Below the pieces are notes generated by a model, which saw nothing but the letters and a program-made list of their open reading frames with translations, ran no database searches and was not told the origin of the DNA. A DNA stretch of 64,000 bases, from NCBI GenBank assembly GCA_003260075.1, contig QLIY01000424.1, positions 1 to 64,000 of the forward strand, read 5' to 3'. Origin of the DNA: Phallusia mammillata (lineage: Eukaryota; Chordata; Ascidiacea; Phlebobranchia; Ascidiidae). The position numbers and the translations under genes were made by a program. Below, one piece after another: positions 12,749 through 27,700 of this stretch (position 1 is the stretch's first letter; each line of letters starts with the position of its first letter).

Positions 12749-15700
12749 CATTCGGTGGCGCGCAGAAACTTCAAAACATGACCCAGTGTACCGCCTGTAC
12801 TGGGGGTATGTTCTGTGACGAAGAGGGTCTTTCCCTACCAAAAGGCAACTGCTCTGCTGGGTTTTACTGTATACAAGGGGCAGAATCCCCTACCCCAGTT
12901 ACAACTACTACCTTTTCTGGCCCCTGTCCTAAAGGAAGATATTGTCTTGAAGGGGATCCTGTGATTTACCAGTGTCCAAATGGGACTTACAATCCAAGTG
13001 AAGGTACGTTTGACTTTACGTTTAACGTTTGAACAGAAAATGTTGTTGGTTTTTTGCATCAGAAACATAATTGTATTGCGAGTATTCTCGTGAAAGACAA
13101 ACAGCCTGTTTTTTTACGTTGACGAAAAACGATCAAATTATATCAGAATTTTTTTTTAGAACAAACTTTTGAATCAGGGAATTTATTGAAATGGATTAAA
13201 ATATGTTTTCAATTTGTTTTTGTTTTCAATTTGACTTTAAATAATTATAGTTAAACAAACTGGCAAATTCAATTAACACCTTTCAGCACTGGACATAAGC
13301 ACATACTAACGCAGTGGTTCCCAACCTCGTCCACGAATTCCGCCCCAATAGACCCCCCCCCCTCTTGCTCATTCACCAGTCGCAAAGTACTATATGTTGA
13401 CGTTAAATTTTATCCCAAACTGAATTTATTAGATGTTTATTTACTCATGCATGACTGATTGTTCTGTGTGAATACTATGAGCTTGCAAGGCCTTCCTCTT
13501 TGTTCAGTTGCAGTTGGTATACAATTTTAAGTGTCTTTACTGTGAAAGTGTGTCTATGTTAACTATTGTATGTAAATTCGATAATAAAGTTTTTTTAATA
13601 TCCGTTTATGATTCAATTTGAATACGGTAATAACATAAGTTGACACCATCTACGGATTGCTTGACATACAGGTTTTGTTTTACAGAGCACATGCGATCCT
13701 TGTCCTGCTGGTTATTATTGCGAAGCCATCAACACTACTGGTGTCATTGTAGGTAAGTAAACTTAAAATCAATTGATTGAGCGGTATCTGACCCTCTGAC
13801 AGGCAACATACTTAACGACGATCACTGTTTTTGTTCAAGTACAACTCTAAATATGGAAACAGATTTCCAAAGAAACAGAATCAGTCGATAACGGTTAAGA
13901 ATGTATATTTCGCCTAATGGCAAGAACTGACGATGCCAATAAGCAAAATATATATTCTTAACCATTATCGACTAATTCTGTTTCTTTGGAAACCTGTTTT
14001 CATATTTAGGTAAGTAAAACAGTCATAAAAATAATGATATAACTGGTTTGCACACTATTTTGATCGATATTTTTGTGCAACTTTTTAGCAACACCAAAGA
14101 CAACAATATCGATCACCGTTTGCATAGAGTATTGGTTGAACCGCATTGCACTATATAAAACAGAACCGTGTTGTTTATTGTTTCCGACGCATTATAAACC
14201 GATCTTTGCTTTTTGCAACAGTTGTTTTTAACTTATTTTTTTTCCTATAATTCGTTGTGCTGCAGACTTTTCAAGAGTTAAAATGTTACAATAAGTACTG
14301 TTGTTTTGCTGGAATCAACAGTTTGTAATGCTCTTTTGGTAGATATATTGTCCATGCTTCTTATAATCCAGAATAAGACCTAAAGTATTATTGATACCCA
14401 TGTAGAACAAGACCTATGCTTTTCGATAAATTCAGTTTACGTGAAAATCCAATTACTTTTACGACAGGAGTTTCAGTACCAACACCTTGCGATTCCGGCT
14501 ACTTCTGCCCGAATGGTACCAAATACCGTACGGAGCACGGTTGAGCTATCGGTACATTCGGTGCTCTACAGAAACTTCAAAACGAGTCCCAGTGTACCGC
14601 CTGTACCGGAGGCATGTTCTGTGACGAAGTAGGACTTTCCCAGCCAAAGGGCAACTGTTCTGCAGGCTTTTACTGTATACAAGGGGCAGAGTCACCAACC
14701 CCCGTTACAACTACTACCTTTTCTGGCCCCTGTCCTAAGGGAAGATATTGTCTTGAAGGAGATCCTGTGATTTACCAGTGTCCAAATGGGACTTACAACC
14801 CAAGTGAAGGTGCGTTTGACTTTATGTTTAACGTGTGTACAGAAAATGTTATTGTTTTTTTGCATCAGAAACATAATTGTATTGCGAGTAGCCTATTCTC
14901 GTGAAAGACAAACAGCCTGTTTTTTTACGTTCACGAAAAACGATCAAATTATATCAGAATTTTTTTTTAGAACAAACTTTTGAATCAGGGAATTTATTGA
15001 ACTGGATATGTTTTCAATTTGTTTTTGTTTTTAATTTGACTTTAAATAATTATAGTTAAACAAACTGGCAAATTCAATTAACACCTTTCAGCACTGGACA
15101 TAAGTGACATACTACAAATTCGCCCCAATAGACTGCAGTAGATGCTAAACCATACGAAGATCATTTAAAATTTGGGTCTTTTTATCAACTTTATGCGTTA
15201 TATTTCCAGAGCTGAAGTGTCTATTTAATTTTTTTCACACTTACAAATCGAAAAGTTTTTTCCTCTCTTACATACGAAAACATTGTCTACTCCTTTCAAC
15301 TATATCAACCACTGCACAAACCTAACATGTTTATTTTATATTTCAGAGGGAAAATCTATTGATTGGTGTTTGCCATGCGATGGAGGCAGTTACTGCGGAA
15401 GCACACAACTTCCGGGCCCAACAGGCAACTGTTCAGCGGGTTACTACTGTCCTGAAGGCTCCACTAGTGATAAAGGTTAGCATTGTCGCTTTTTGTATCG
15501 GTTGATCACAACAAATGCATATAGTTATCAATTTGTCGATAACATAGCTAAGTTGGCCAAGTGGTTAGCATAACCGCCCTGTGTTCGTAAGCTGCTGACA
15601 TTGAAATCTGTTTCGATTACAGGTCTAAATTTGCACCTCCTAACTTCCATACTTAACTCCTAACTTACGAACAAAAAATGATTTAACAGACTTGCAATAA

Positions 15701-18700
15701 AAACAGGCAGCTCGACGGCGGACTCATTGTGAGTAAAACGCATTCGGGCGTTGATTTACTTCGTCAAGTTTAGTTTGCAGTTTTTCTGTTGGTCACCGTC
15801 CTTTACATAATTGATAAACGAGTGATTGTTTTGTGTCCAGAGTTTAAGTGTCCGGTTGGTTACAAATGTCCAGAGGGAGTAGCCGATCCTTTGCCCCCCC
15901 CCCTCTACCGCCACCCCGTGTCCAGCAGGAACCTTCAACGGTAAATCGGGCGCCACACAACTTGGAGATTGCAACCCATGTACACCTGGAATGTTCTGTC
16001 CAAATATAAGCGCCAGTGCTCCTGCAGGTACGTTTTGTTTATGACCAGTAACTTTGCATGCACTTGCTATTTAATACGTCCTCCTGTTACATTACTTAGA
16101 ACAGCATCTAGGCAGCATACTTGTCGAATATCACTGTTTTTTTAAGTATTAATCTTAATATGGAAACAGGTTGCCATCACTCGATAAAAACTCAAGAAAT
16201 ACATATCCCTTATTGGTGTAGTCAGTTTCTGTAAAAGCATGGAGTAAAAACAACAATAAAATAAAAATGAAACAACAACATGCTATAGTCTTGTTACATA
16301 AATATTTACTTTCCATTGACTGGCCCCCCCCCCACTAACCAAGGCTTGGGAGACCGGCTAGATTCGGTGTAACGCCTTTAATGGGCCTGTCGTACTATGA
16401 TTTATAAACGAGATTGCCTGCATAGACGCTTCAGGCCTGATCCCAGTACGTGTGTACGCCACCTTAACTAACATACCTATTTTTGTTTATTATAGGTTAC
16501 ATTTTTCGTTTATAAATTTGTTATCTGATCCATTTTTCTTGACTTTTTCCTCAGGCCTGTCCAATGGGATTTTATTGCCCCGAAGGTCAGTCTACCGCCA
16601 CCCCGTGTCCAGCCGGCACGTTTAACGGTGACCTGGGCGCCACACAACTTGGAGATTGTAATCCATGTACACCTGGAAAGTTCTGTCCGAATATTAGCGC
16701 CAGTGTCCCAGCAGGTACGTTTTGTTTGTGACCAGTAACTTTGTATGCACTTGGTATTTATTACAGGTCCTTCTGTTCCATAACATAGAATCGACTGAGT
16801 AGTATCTGGCCCCATGATAGACAGCATGCTTATCGAAGATCGCTTTTTTAAGTATAAATCCTCATATGAAAACGATTGCCAACCAGTTAATAAAAACTGA
16901 AGAATATGTATATATTCTCCTATTGGCATCGTCAGTTTCTGTGAAAGCATGGAGTAACAACAACAATAAAATGAAGATAACACAACAACATGCTAGAGTC
17001 CTGTTACATAAATATTTGCTTTCTATTGAGTGTATTTTTTTGTAATATACAAAGGCCAACCTCTTTTACATGTCAATACATTTGTTGTTGTTTTAAATAA
17101 CCTTTTTATTAGGGCATTTCAACACATTTTTTTCGGTTTTTAGGCAAATGTTATCCTGGCTATTACTGTCGAAACGCATCAGAGGTTCCCAATCCACCGG
17201 TTGGCGCTCAAGGTGACGCTGGGCCGTGTCCTGCCGGCTTTTTCTGCCCCGAAGGTACTACATACTCAATTACCATTCATCCTCTCAACATAACAAACAC
17301 TAAACCTTTACCTTTTCAGAAACTGGCGAACCTAACCCTTGCAATGCTGGAACATTTAACCCTTCAATTTTGTCTGTGAGTTCGGACAACTGTTCGCTTT
17401 GCACTGCTGGGTCTTACTGCAATACAAGTGGGTTGGACGCCCCAACTGGACCATGTACTGAAGGTTATTACTGCACGCCCCCCCCCCTACCTTTTCAGAA
17501 ACTGGCGAACCTAACCCTTGCAATGCTGGAACATTCAACCCTTCAATTTTGTCTGTGAGTTGTGACAATTGCTCGCTTTGCACTGCTGGGTCTTACTGCA
17601 ACACAAGTGGGTTGGACGCCCCAACTGGACCCTGTAGTGAAGGTTATTACTGCACAGGTGGAGAAACAGATGCAGCCCCCGCAAATGTAAGTTATTTGGT
17701 TGATATTGTAACAAATATATGTGTGTGTTTTGTTCGGTGAGATAATGCCCCATAGCTCCAATAAAAATATGTGTTTTGATTAGTGAATTTAATTTTATTT
17801 GTTTTTTTTCTTTTGATTGTATATTTTGCCAAAGTTGTAGAACGTATAAAAAATAGCCTTGTATATAATACGGTTCAAATTGTTTTGCTGGCTTTCCTAT
17901 TTGAGCTGTTTACAAATTGTCCAAAATTACAAAAATTACCTATTTTGTCGATTTTAAGTTTATGTTTGGCCGTTTTGGAAACGTTTTTTACGGTATGTTT
18001 GAAACTGTTGTTGGCATTTTGGGACATCAATCGCGCCCCCCCCCCTTTGATTGTATATTTTGCCAAAGTTGTAGAACGTATAAAAAATAGCCTGGTATAT
18101 AATACGGTTCAAATTGTTTTGCTGGCTTTAGTACTTAAGCTGTTTACAAATTGTCCAAAATTGCAAAAATTACCTATTGTGTCATCATCATCATAGCTTG
18201 TCACGCCAGTGCTGGAGCCAGGTGGGGGCCTCTTCCGTGATGTCCCTTAAAGATTGGTCAGCGCATGCTGGGCGAAGAGGGCAGCGGGATAATATGTGAC
18301 CCATCGTTTGAGTTTCTGGGCCACATTCACCTATTTTGTCGATTTTAAGTTTATGTTTGGCCGTTTTGATAACGTATTTACGGTATGTTTGAAACTGTTG
18401 TTGGCATTTTGGGACATCAATCGCCCCCCCCCCCCAAACTGATCACATTTTATTGTTTTAGATAACATCTACTGGTGGTCCATGTCCTAGAGGTTCCTAC
18501 TGCCCAACCAACAGCAGCATTCCTACGCCTTGTGCTGGTGGCACGTACGCACCTAACACCGCCATGCCTTTATGTTTCGACTGTCCTGCTGGTCAGTATT
18601 GTCCGACTGGATCTAACACAACGTACGAGTGTCCGTTCGGTCATTACTGTGTTGCACGATCGGCAGCTCCTGCCACTTGCACCAACGGAACATACAACAA

Positions 18701-21700
18701 CCAAACTGGTAAGTTTATTAAATGGTGTTTGGTCGTTTAACTACCAGCAATCATGTATTGTCTGCGGTAGAACGAAGTATAGGGCATGAAAGTAGTAGGC
18801 TAAAGTTTAGCATCAGCAGCTAGAACACGCTGGTATGGATTTTCTGTATCTACGCATTTAATGACCAAATTGTAAGAAATATACACTTTAAAACATACAT
18901 TAATATCACAGTCAAGAAGACCGACTTGATTCTGTATAATGCCTCTAAAATACCCACCGCACTAGATTTTACAGATGGGTATTCAGGGTTGATCCCAGTA
19001 ATGAATTCACGTTTATAGTTGTTGATTTATTGGTGTCAGATTATTGCTATTGAATAATTTTTGCATTTTGGTCAAGAAAACTATGATATAAACAACTAAC
19101 ATTATAACGATAAACTCAATTTTGAAACTATTGCGTTATGTTGCAGCTGGAGAAAGTGAAAGCGACTGTAAATATTGCCCTCCAGGTTGGTATTGTCCGG
19201 ACAGAGCGATGGAAAACCCGAGGGGACCGTGTGCTCCAGGATGGTACGTTACTAAACGTAGCATTTAAAAAAAAAGTATTATAGCCATGTTTAAATCATC
19301 ACGAACACAGTGTTGTGCCATCAAAATTATGAAAACAATGTCCGACATTAATTTTTGAGGCAATTTTTTGAGGAGTATTATCAATAGATGTTTAGTTAAT
19401 TTTATGGTGATCCGTTTTACACAAATTGCGCTAATGAACTGTACAGTTGTGTTTATTTAATTTTCAGCACATAAGCCTTTCCTTCGTTAACTCAGATTGG
19501 AAAATATTTTTTAAGTAACAGAATTCTATTTAAATAAGGAACTGAAAATATCAGTTAGGCGAAATACAAATATTCCATGTAAATTCAATGCCTGATGGAA
19601 AATATTTTCTATTCCAAGTTGTTTATTCACATAAACAGCGATTGTCAATGATCATGCTGCCTGTTTAAGGTTCTCATATTATTCAGTATTATCACTCACC
19701 TTTTCTTTGTTAACATGTTATAAGGCTGTATTGTGCTCTTCTATTTCTGTAAGTAACAGCCAAGGACGCTTATTGCCATTTGACAGTTGATGAATCTTAT
19801 GCAGAATAAACCTCAGATATTGCGTCATTTAACGTTTAAAACATTCCAAAATTAAAAAGAAATTTGCTTTGTATAACAACTTTAACGGTTGCAAACAAAA
19901 CTTGGTGTCAAATAAAAAAAAATGACTCTTTATATTATTTACTTCAGGTACTGCAAGTTAGGGTCATGGATGGAAAAGCCAACTATTGTTGGTTTCAACG
20001 ATTCATCGACCTGTGCTTGTCCGTTAGATGGCGATATAGGGGGTCGATGTCTGGCTGGTCAGTTCTGTCCAGAGGGTTCCCCGGCACCAATACCATGTAC
20101 TGCTGGTAAGTTGTCTATTTGTGTGCTTCACTTTAAGTTAAATTGGTTGATAGGACTTTTGATTCTATTTGAATGAGGTACCGACGATTTTTATGCAAAA
20201 ACGATGAATTTTAGGCAAATTTTTATTGTAAATACTATTGATTTATAGCAGAGTAATGTTTTTTTAGTTGAGAGAATAACAATTAATGGTTTATAATAAA
20301 ATTGTGAGGTATTGGGACTTTTGTATGGGATTTGACATCATTCGGAAATAATTATTATTGTTAATTTGCAGGTCATAAAAGTATGCTCCCTTGTTTTGGG
20401 AAAAAATGAATACATTTGACCAACCTTCATCAATTCTTATATAAAAACAGCAGTTAAATTGACTTTATACTTTCCAACACTAGTTTGTTCCAAACGTTTG
20501 GTCAAAATAGAGTGATTTAAACATGTTTAAATTTAAACACCTCAAAAAACTAGTTATTCGAAGGTGGTCTTTAAAAATGTTGACTCTGATTCACCCAGCG
20601 GTTCAAAATTAAAATTGAAATAAACGTCTATGCTTACCAAACTACATTACTCATAAGGTCCATACTTTAAGTTGTTGGTGCATTGTAAAGTGTTTTGTAA
20701 CATTGTAAATTTTCTGTGTTTTCACCACAGGCTACTACTGTGACCGTGATGAACTGTTTGAGGTGTCAGGACCGTGTCTTGCTGGCCATTATTGCACAGG
20801 AGGAAGTATTACAGCCACCCCTGTAACACAAACATATGGTGACGAATGTCCAACTGGTCACTACTGCCCACAAAACAGCTCCTCCCCAACGCCATGCCCA
20901 GAAGGTTCGAGAAAAATGATCAATTTTTTTGTCATCATGTATATATACTTGCAGTATAATGAGCATTTTTTGCCAGTTTAATAGTGTCCGTTTTAAATTT
21001 TGCTTTTTACAATTAAGGCTTTACTATTTTGTGTGTAGTCTAAACTTGACTAATTTTTACACTTTTTATAGCTTGGATTTGATTTTTTTGCTGTGGCCCA
21101 GAAATAAAATGATTTATAAGCAGACGAAACGTTCAAAAGGGACTTTTACGACAATATTCCAATTGTGAAATTGTACAATTATCTAAAATAAAAAAGTCTG
21201 TTATTTCTCGTTAGGGCTTTCTTCACCAAACGTTACAACCAAATTTTTTCACAACTATTTGACACTGGTGTTTCATATTCATAGGTAGCTTCTCCGGCAA
21301 CACGTCAAACCCAAGCGAAGAATATTGTCTGAACTGCACTGCAGGGTGGTACTGCCCTGGAACAAGCAACTCCGCTCCTCCAAACCAATGTGACGTAAGC
21401 ACTACGTCATAGTACATATGAAGGGCATCTCTAATCTAAACGTCTTGAAACAGTATATTGGTTGCATTCAGGGCTGTATCCACTAAAGCTTCTAATTTTG
21501 AATTTCACTTGAATAAAAATTAGACATTGTATAAATGGCGTTTAACAAGCAACAAGGTGATAAAATAGTATTTACGTCTAAAGTCTTCACTTTACAATCT
21601 CTGGATAATTTTAGCAATATAATAACACTGCAAAACATTTTTGATCCAACAAAATTATATTTTATGAAAATTTGAACAATGTTTTACTCGTTTAGAAACT

Positions 21701-24700
21701 GTTCCAAATTAAGTAAACTGAAAACCAAACTGGCAAAATTTCAGTCTTACTTTAAAATACTTAACATTTTTTTAGCCTGGCTGTTACTGCTTGTCTGGTT
21801 CGAAGAACAGTTGTCCTGATGGTTGCCCCAACGGTGCAAAATGTCCTCTGGGTAGCGATCAGCCCGTGCCCTGTCCCTCGGGATTTTATCAGCCCGATCC
21901 AGGAATGAGCGATTGCTTGAATTGCCCTGAAGGTGCGTAAAGAATCAAAAACCAACATCAAAATGATTCGTATCATGAACACGAGCCTCCCAAGTTTCTG
22001 TCGTGGGTTTGAATCCCAGCGCAGCACTGTTTCTACATACAGTTTATTATGCATGAATATCTTAAGTAATATGTCGTTAATTTGATTGCATTTTTTCATT
22101 CAGGTAGCTACTGTGATTCGCTTGAAGCTATTGATGCTGGCTACTTGGGCGTTGTCATCCCGCAAACCTGCCCACCCCCCCCCCAGCACTGTTTCTACAT
22201 ACAGTTTATTATGCATGAATATCTTAAGTAATGTGTCGTTAATTTGATTGCATTTTTTTATTCAGGTAGTTACTGTGATTCGCTTGAAGCTATTGATGCT
22301 GGCTACTTGGGAGTTGTCATCCCGCAAACCTGCCCGCCCGGTTTCTACTGTCCCAATGGCACAAGGTACAACTCCCCAATCTCACAGTTTTTTCTTTTGT
22401 GTGTCCAAAAGTTATTGTAATGCCTTGCTACTATTTTATTCACAGACTGGTGGCCTTTTTGTCAAATGAATGTCGTTTAGTAAGAAAGCTGCATGAAGTG
22501 CACATTGTTTCGAGCTGCAAGGTCTCATCAGTGCAGCTGGTGACAAGACATATATTAGCCAGTCTAGTCTACCACATACGTCACCAACTACACTGATGAG
22601 ACCTTATCGGTTGAAAAGTGTGCACTGTCTGCTGTAGCTTATTTATCATTTATTGACTTTGTGCTTTTATAATGTCGTTTGAATTTCTAACCATAAACTT
22701 AGATTTTATCCTTACATAAATATCATCATTACTTTATAGGTACAAGAACGAATTTCCTTGCTTGGAGGGAACTTATAGCGATCAACCTGGACGAGTTCGA
22801 CCTGAGGATTGTGTTTCTTGCGATGGAGGTGGGTAAACACGATTATATGTTAGAGCTTTTTTCCATTTGACTGTCAAAACAAAATGGAGACTGTTTATCA
22901 TAAGAAATATCTCCCTTCTAGCAGACAGCACCTTCAAAGACTTTATATTTTTCAAAAAAGTGTGGTAACATATTGCATATGGAATAAGACTTGCAAGCAA
23001 ATATTTAGTCATGTAAACAAATATGAAAAATATGTATTTCGAATATCATGACAATGTCATTTTCCAAAACACGGTGTAATCCCAAATCATCTAAAAAAAG
23101 AAAAAACAAACAAACACTGAAATAGTTTTCAAGAAGCAGATTGCATTTGTAAACAAAAAAGGGGGCACAAATTCACGCACTAAAGCCTTTCCGTCATTTT
23201 AGCAGTAACACGTAAGTATTTTCCTGCAGGTTTTTACTGTGACAGCACCAATCAAACTTCTCCAACTGCGCCATGCTTTGCTGGTTATTACTGTCCTGGA
23301 AATTCGATCAACGCAACTGCCAATGAGTGTCCTCCAGGTATGTGTGTAATGATCTTCTCTGCTTGCTGCTGAACAGATTTGCATCAACCGAAGTCTCTGG
23401 TCTTTCTGTTTTCCATTTTACGTTTAGAATAATGAAGGTAGTTTTAAGAAAAACATAATTTAAACAACACAGTATCACATCTATGCATATAATAAAAAAA
23501 CTGACTGTAAGCTTATTTACTGTGACACAGCAACATAAGAAAGTGTTTTTGTGTTCATAATTGCTACATGTCGAAGTACTATTTCCTATATCTTTGAGTT
23601 GTTAAATCTTGGTTGTACATGTACCATTGCAATGTTTGTTAGCATTACAGCGCCCTTGCAATTACAAAACAGGCCACCGCATGCACTTTTTGATACCTTT
23701 AAATCCACCCACTCTCACTGAAGGTTCACTTTTCATACATAACGAATAATTGCGCTCTTTACGCAGGAACCTACTGTCCGCTCAATTCCACACAACCGAC
23801 ACCCTGTCCAAAGGGAACTTACAACCCTGGCTGGAAGCTGGAAAGTGAGAACGAATGCTTGGATTGTGACCCCGGCCAATACTGCGCAACAGAGAGACTT
23901 TCAGAACCCACTAGCGTGTGCTTAGCAGGTACGACAAGTTTTTGAATGGATTTGCTTCATTGTGAGTGTGTCTGACAATATTTTCATTGTAGCAAAGAAA
24001 CTGTTTTGTCAGGGATAGTATATACCGAAAAAACTACTTCTGGCAATTGTATTTTCGGACAGATGTTTCAAATTGCTATTCAAGTTGCCTTCATCAGCGG
24101 TTTTTGATAAATTGAAACACGTTTTACAGTTACATGTTGCCCCCCTTTCTTGTTTTTCATTAATGTTTACACTGAACTGTGGTTGTTCCGATTTTTGGTT
24201 GAATTGGACGTCGATACAGAAAATGCGGTAGAAACTCGCCTTGTTAATGTGACAAACTATATTTGAAAACACCAGCTTCTTGTGTATAGTGACACTAAAA
24301 CAAACAGCCAACTTCATTGTTTTATACGAAAAAACGTCGCAACAAAGAAACATTAAAGTTTTCATAAACTGTCACGTAGATTTACACTCTTGTGAATGTG
24401 TTTTCAGGATTTTTCTGTAGTGGAAAGTCATCGCTGCCCAATCCATCAAGTGAGAGTTTTGGTGACATTTGTCCGAGTGGAAGTTATTGTCCAGCTAACA
24501 GCAGCACCCCCACTGCGTGCCCATCAGGTAATACGACCTCGAAAAATTAAAACCCATAATTTATGAAAAAGTGTCTGGCTGCATAGACATATGTGTAGAA
24601 AAAGAAAAAATGCAGTTTGAATTGAAATATTTCGGCCGCATCACCATGTGCACTAAATTAAATAACTGTATACGGTGTTTTTTAAATAAGGAACTGAAGA

Positions 24701-27700
24701 TGCCAATAACGCGAAATATATAAGCTTATATTACACTATATTTTTCAACTGATTTCATTGCCAGGAAAATATTTTCCATAACGAATATTTCACACAAAAC
24801 CCATTCAATTAGATTCAGTTTAACGTCTAGTAAACGTGTTTTAAAAGTCTTGCTTATAATAAATATGTTTAATCTAAATTTGAACGCCAAAACAACACTA
24901 TCCTGTGTTGCTTTACTTAACAAGATGGGATAAAGACAAGAAACGCACATGATAAGGGTTGTGTTGATGTTTAACTTTTAACAACCTTTTGTCATTTCAG
25001 GAACTTACAATCCCGACCCACAGGGAAAATCATTAGATGACTGTTCACCATGTGATCCTGGTTCATTCTGTAATGGAACTGGATCTTCCGGACTTTCAGG
25101 TAACTCTCTTAGCAGTTTCGCTTACAAACCTTGGTATTTACATAGATATCTAATTTTTGAACATGCTTTAAATTTCGTTCGCCTGGGAGTAATGTATTGT
25201 GAGTTTTACCGATTTTAACCATTTGGCGATTAATGAGTTTAACTTCACTAAACACAGTAAATGAGTTTAACTTCACTAAACACAGTTTGCACAGTAAACC
25301 TCGGTTAACTCGGACCCGTTTAAACCGAAACATTTGCCGGATTAATCGAATCTGGTTTAATCGAGGTTTCCTGTATTTGCTTTGAAAGTTTTTAAGTAAG
25401 AAAAGTATATAATTTTAACTTTTAAAATTGCGACAAATGTATGGGGAGTGTAAAATCTGGCCTATTTTATTCAANGAATTACAACTATATCTCATTGTCA
25501 TACGTTACGCTTATATATCTAATGTATAAAATAGATGCAGTTCAGCAAAAAAATAACTTGTTTGTCGAAAATGGGTCCCAGTTTACTCCTTTTTTTCCAA
25601 ACTCACCGAACTTATCTTTAACAGGTGATTGTTGGGAAAGGTATTACTGTGATGGAAACGCCAGCACACCTACACAACACGACTGCCCCCCCCCCCCCAG
25701 ATTCAGTTTAACGTCTAGTAAACGTGTTTTAAAAGTCTTGCTTATACTGAATATGTTTAATCTAAATTTGAACGCCGAGAAAACACTATCCTGTGTTGCT
25801 TTACTTTACAAGATGGGAACCCCCCCCCCTTACCGATTTTAACCATTTGGCGATTAATGAGTTTAACTTCACTAAACGTTTGTACAGTATACCTCGGTTA
25901 ACTCGGACCCGTTTAAACCGAAACATTTGCCGGATTAATCGAATCTGGTTTAATCGAGGTTTCCTGTATTTGCTTTGAAAGTTTTTAAGTAAGAAAAGTA
26001 TATAATTTTAACTTTTAAAATTGCGACAAATGTATGGGGAGTGTAAAATCTGGCCTATTTTATTCAAACATAAGCTTAAACCCCACCTGAATTACAACTA
26101 TAAATCATTGTCATACGTTACGCTTATATATCTAATATATAAAATAGATGCAGTTCAGCAAAAAAATAACTTGTTTGTAGAAAATGGGGTCCAGTTTAAC
26201 TCCTTTTTTTCCAAACTTACTAAACTTGTCTTTAACAGGTGATTGTTGGGAAAGATATTACTGTGATGGAAACGCCAGCACACCTACACAACACGACTGC
26301 CTTCCTGGTCACTTCTGTCCACCTAAATCGCCTTCTCCACTGCCCTGTACAAACGGAACTTACTCGAACACTAGCAATGCTGATGTATGTAGGTCCTGTC
26401 CTGCAGGATCTTTTTGCGTCGACTCCGAAATTAATCCCCAGCCCTGTCCGATGGGATATTATTGCTTGGACGGTACTGGCGCGGATTGGCAAAAATGCCC
26501 TGCTGGTGAGGATGGTTAATATTGTGTTGTAGATATAATTTGGTGCTGTTGATTATAAATTTTGCAAATTAGTTTTTAAAGCCTGTTTCGTGGCATAGCA
26601 ATAGTACAGTAGTGCTATATATTCTTGTATTTAACCCATATTAAATACTTTGATAACAAATACCAGGGCTTAGGTGATAACTGATAAGTGATCATGCAGA
26701 ATGGTTTAGTGGAGATTTGGCGATTTGGGAAACAAAGTTTGTTGTTGCAATCGGCGATGTCCATTAGGAATGACATGTCGGTTACTTGTGACGTTACAAT
26801 GGGGCATTGTTTGTACATCCGGTAGAACTGATTACATCCGGTAGAACTATGTGCAAAAAATGTTCTCGAAAACAAGTTTTTAATGCCAAATTTGAACGTT
26901 TGAAGACAATAAGTGAAAAATGAGAGGGACGAACTAACTGAAAAGTCAGGATAGTGTTGCGTTTTAAGCTGTATTTGTTCATTTGTTTATTTAGGTACAT
27001 TCAACCCGGTATACGGATTGAGCACTGAAAACGAATGCACACAATGTACCGCCGGGTCGTACTGTGAAAACCCTGGCCAACCAAGCGTGACGGGGTCATG
27101 TGACCCGGGTTACAACTGCATCATCGGTGTTAACGTGAAAAACCCGAACAACGGCACAAACACGGTGAGTCAAGTAGAAATTTTCACGCATATAAAATTC
27201 CACCAAATAAAAGCATTGACTTGCAAAACCTACACGATGTGAGAAAGTTTAAAATTTCTTACCTAAACGTATAACAAATAAACAGCACATGAGATAAGAG
27301 GAAGTCATTACCAATTAATAACTTGATTTGTTACTAAACTGCTCACTAAGTTGTTTTTTTGCTTCTGTTTTTTTTTTTTACACATTTATTAACATTTTTT
27401 TGATTTTCTCCCAAATTTGCTCTTTGCAGTTATTTTTTGCTGCTTTTATTATGCCTTCTCTTTTATCCGCGTCACTTTCGCTGTGTTACGTGTAATGAAC
27501 ATTTTTTTATTTTTGTTTTACATGATGCACTCTAAACCTTAAACTAATTGTTTCCAGGGATCGGGCGGTCCATGTCAGCCTGGCTTCCAGTGTCCAAACG
27601 GTCAAGAGGAGCCTTGTCCACCTGGAACATTCGCAAGTGGAATACAGAAAGAATTGTGTCCCAACTGTACACAAGGTATAATATGTTTTGTGACTAATGC

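Noticed and set aside
14542..14544. Selenocysteine in place of Cys
   Set aside because: TGA at a Cys position is suggestive, but a structural disulphide repeat is an unlikely site and the gene's 3' UTR, where a SECIS would be, is not in the window.
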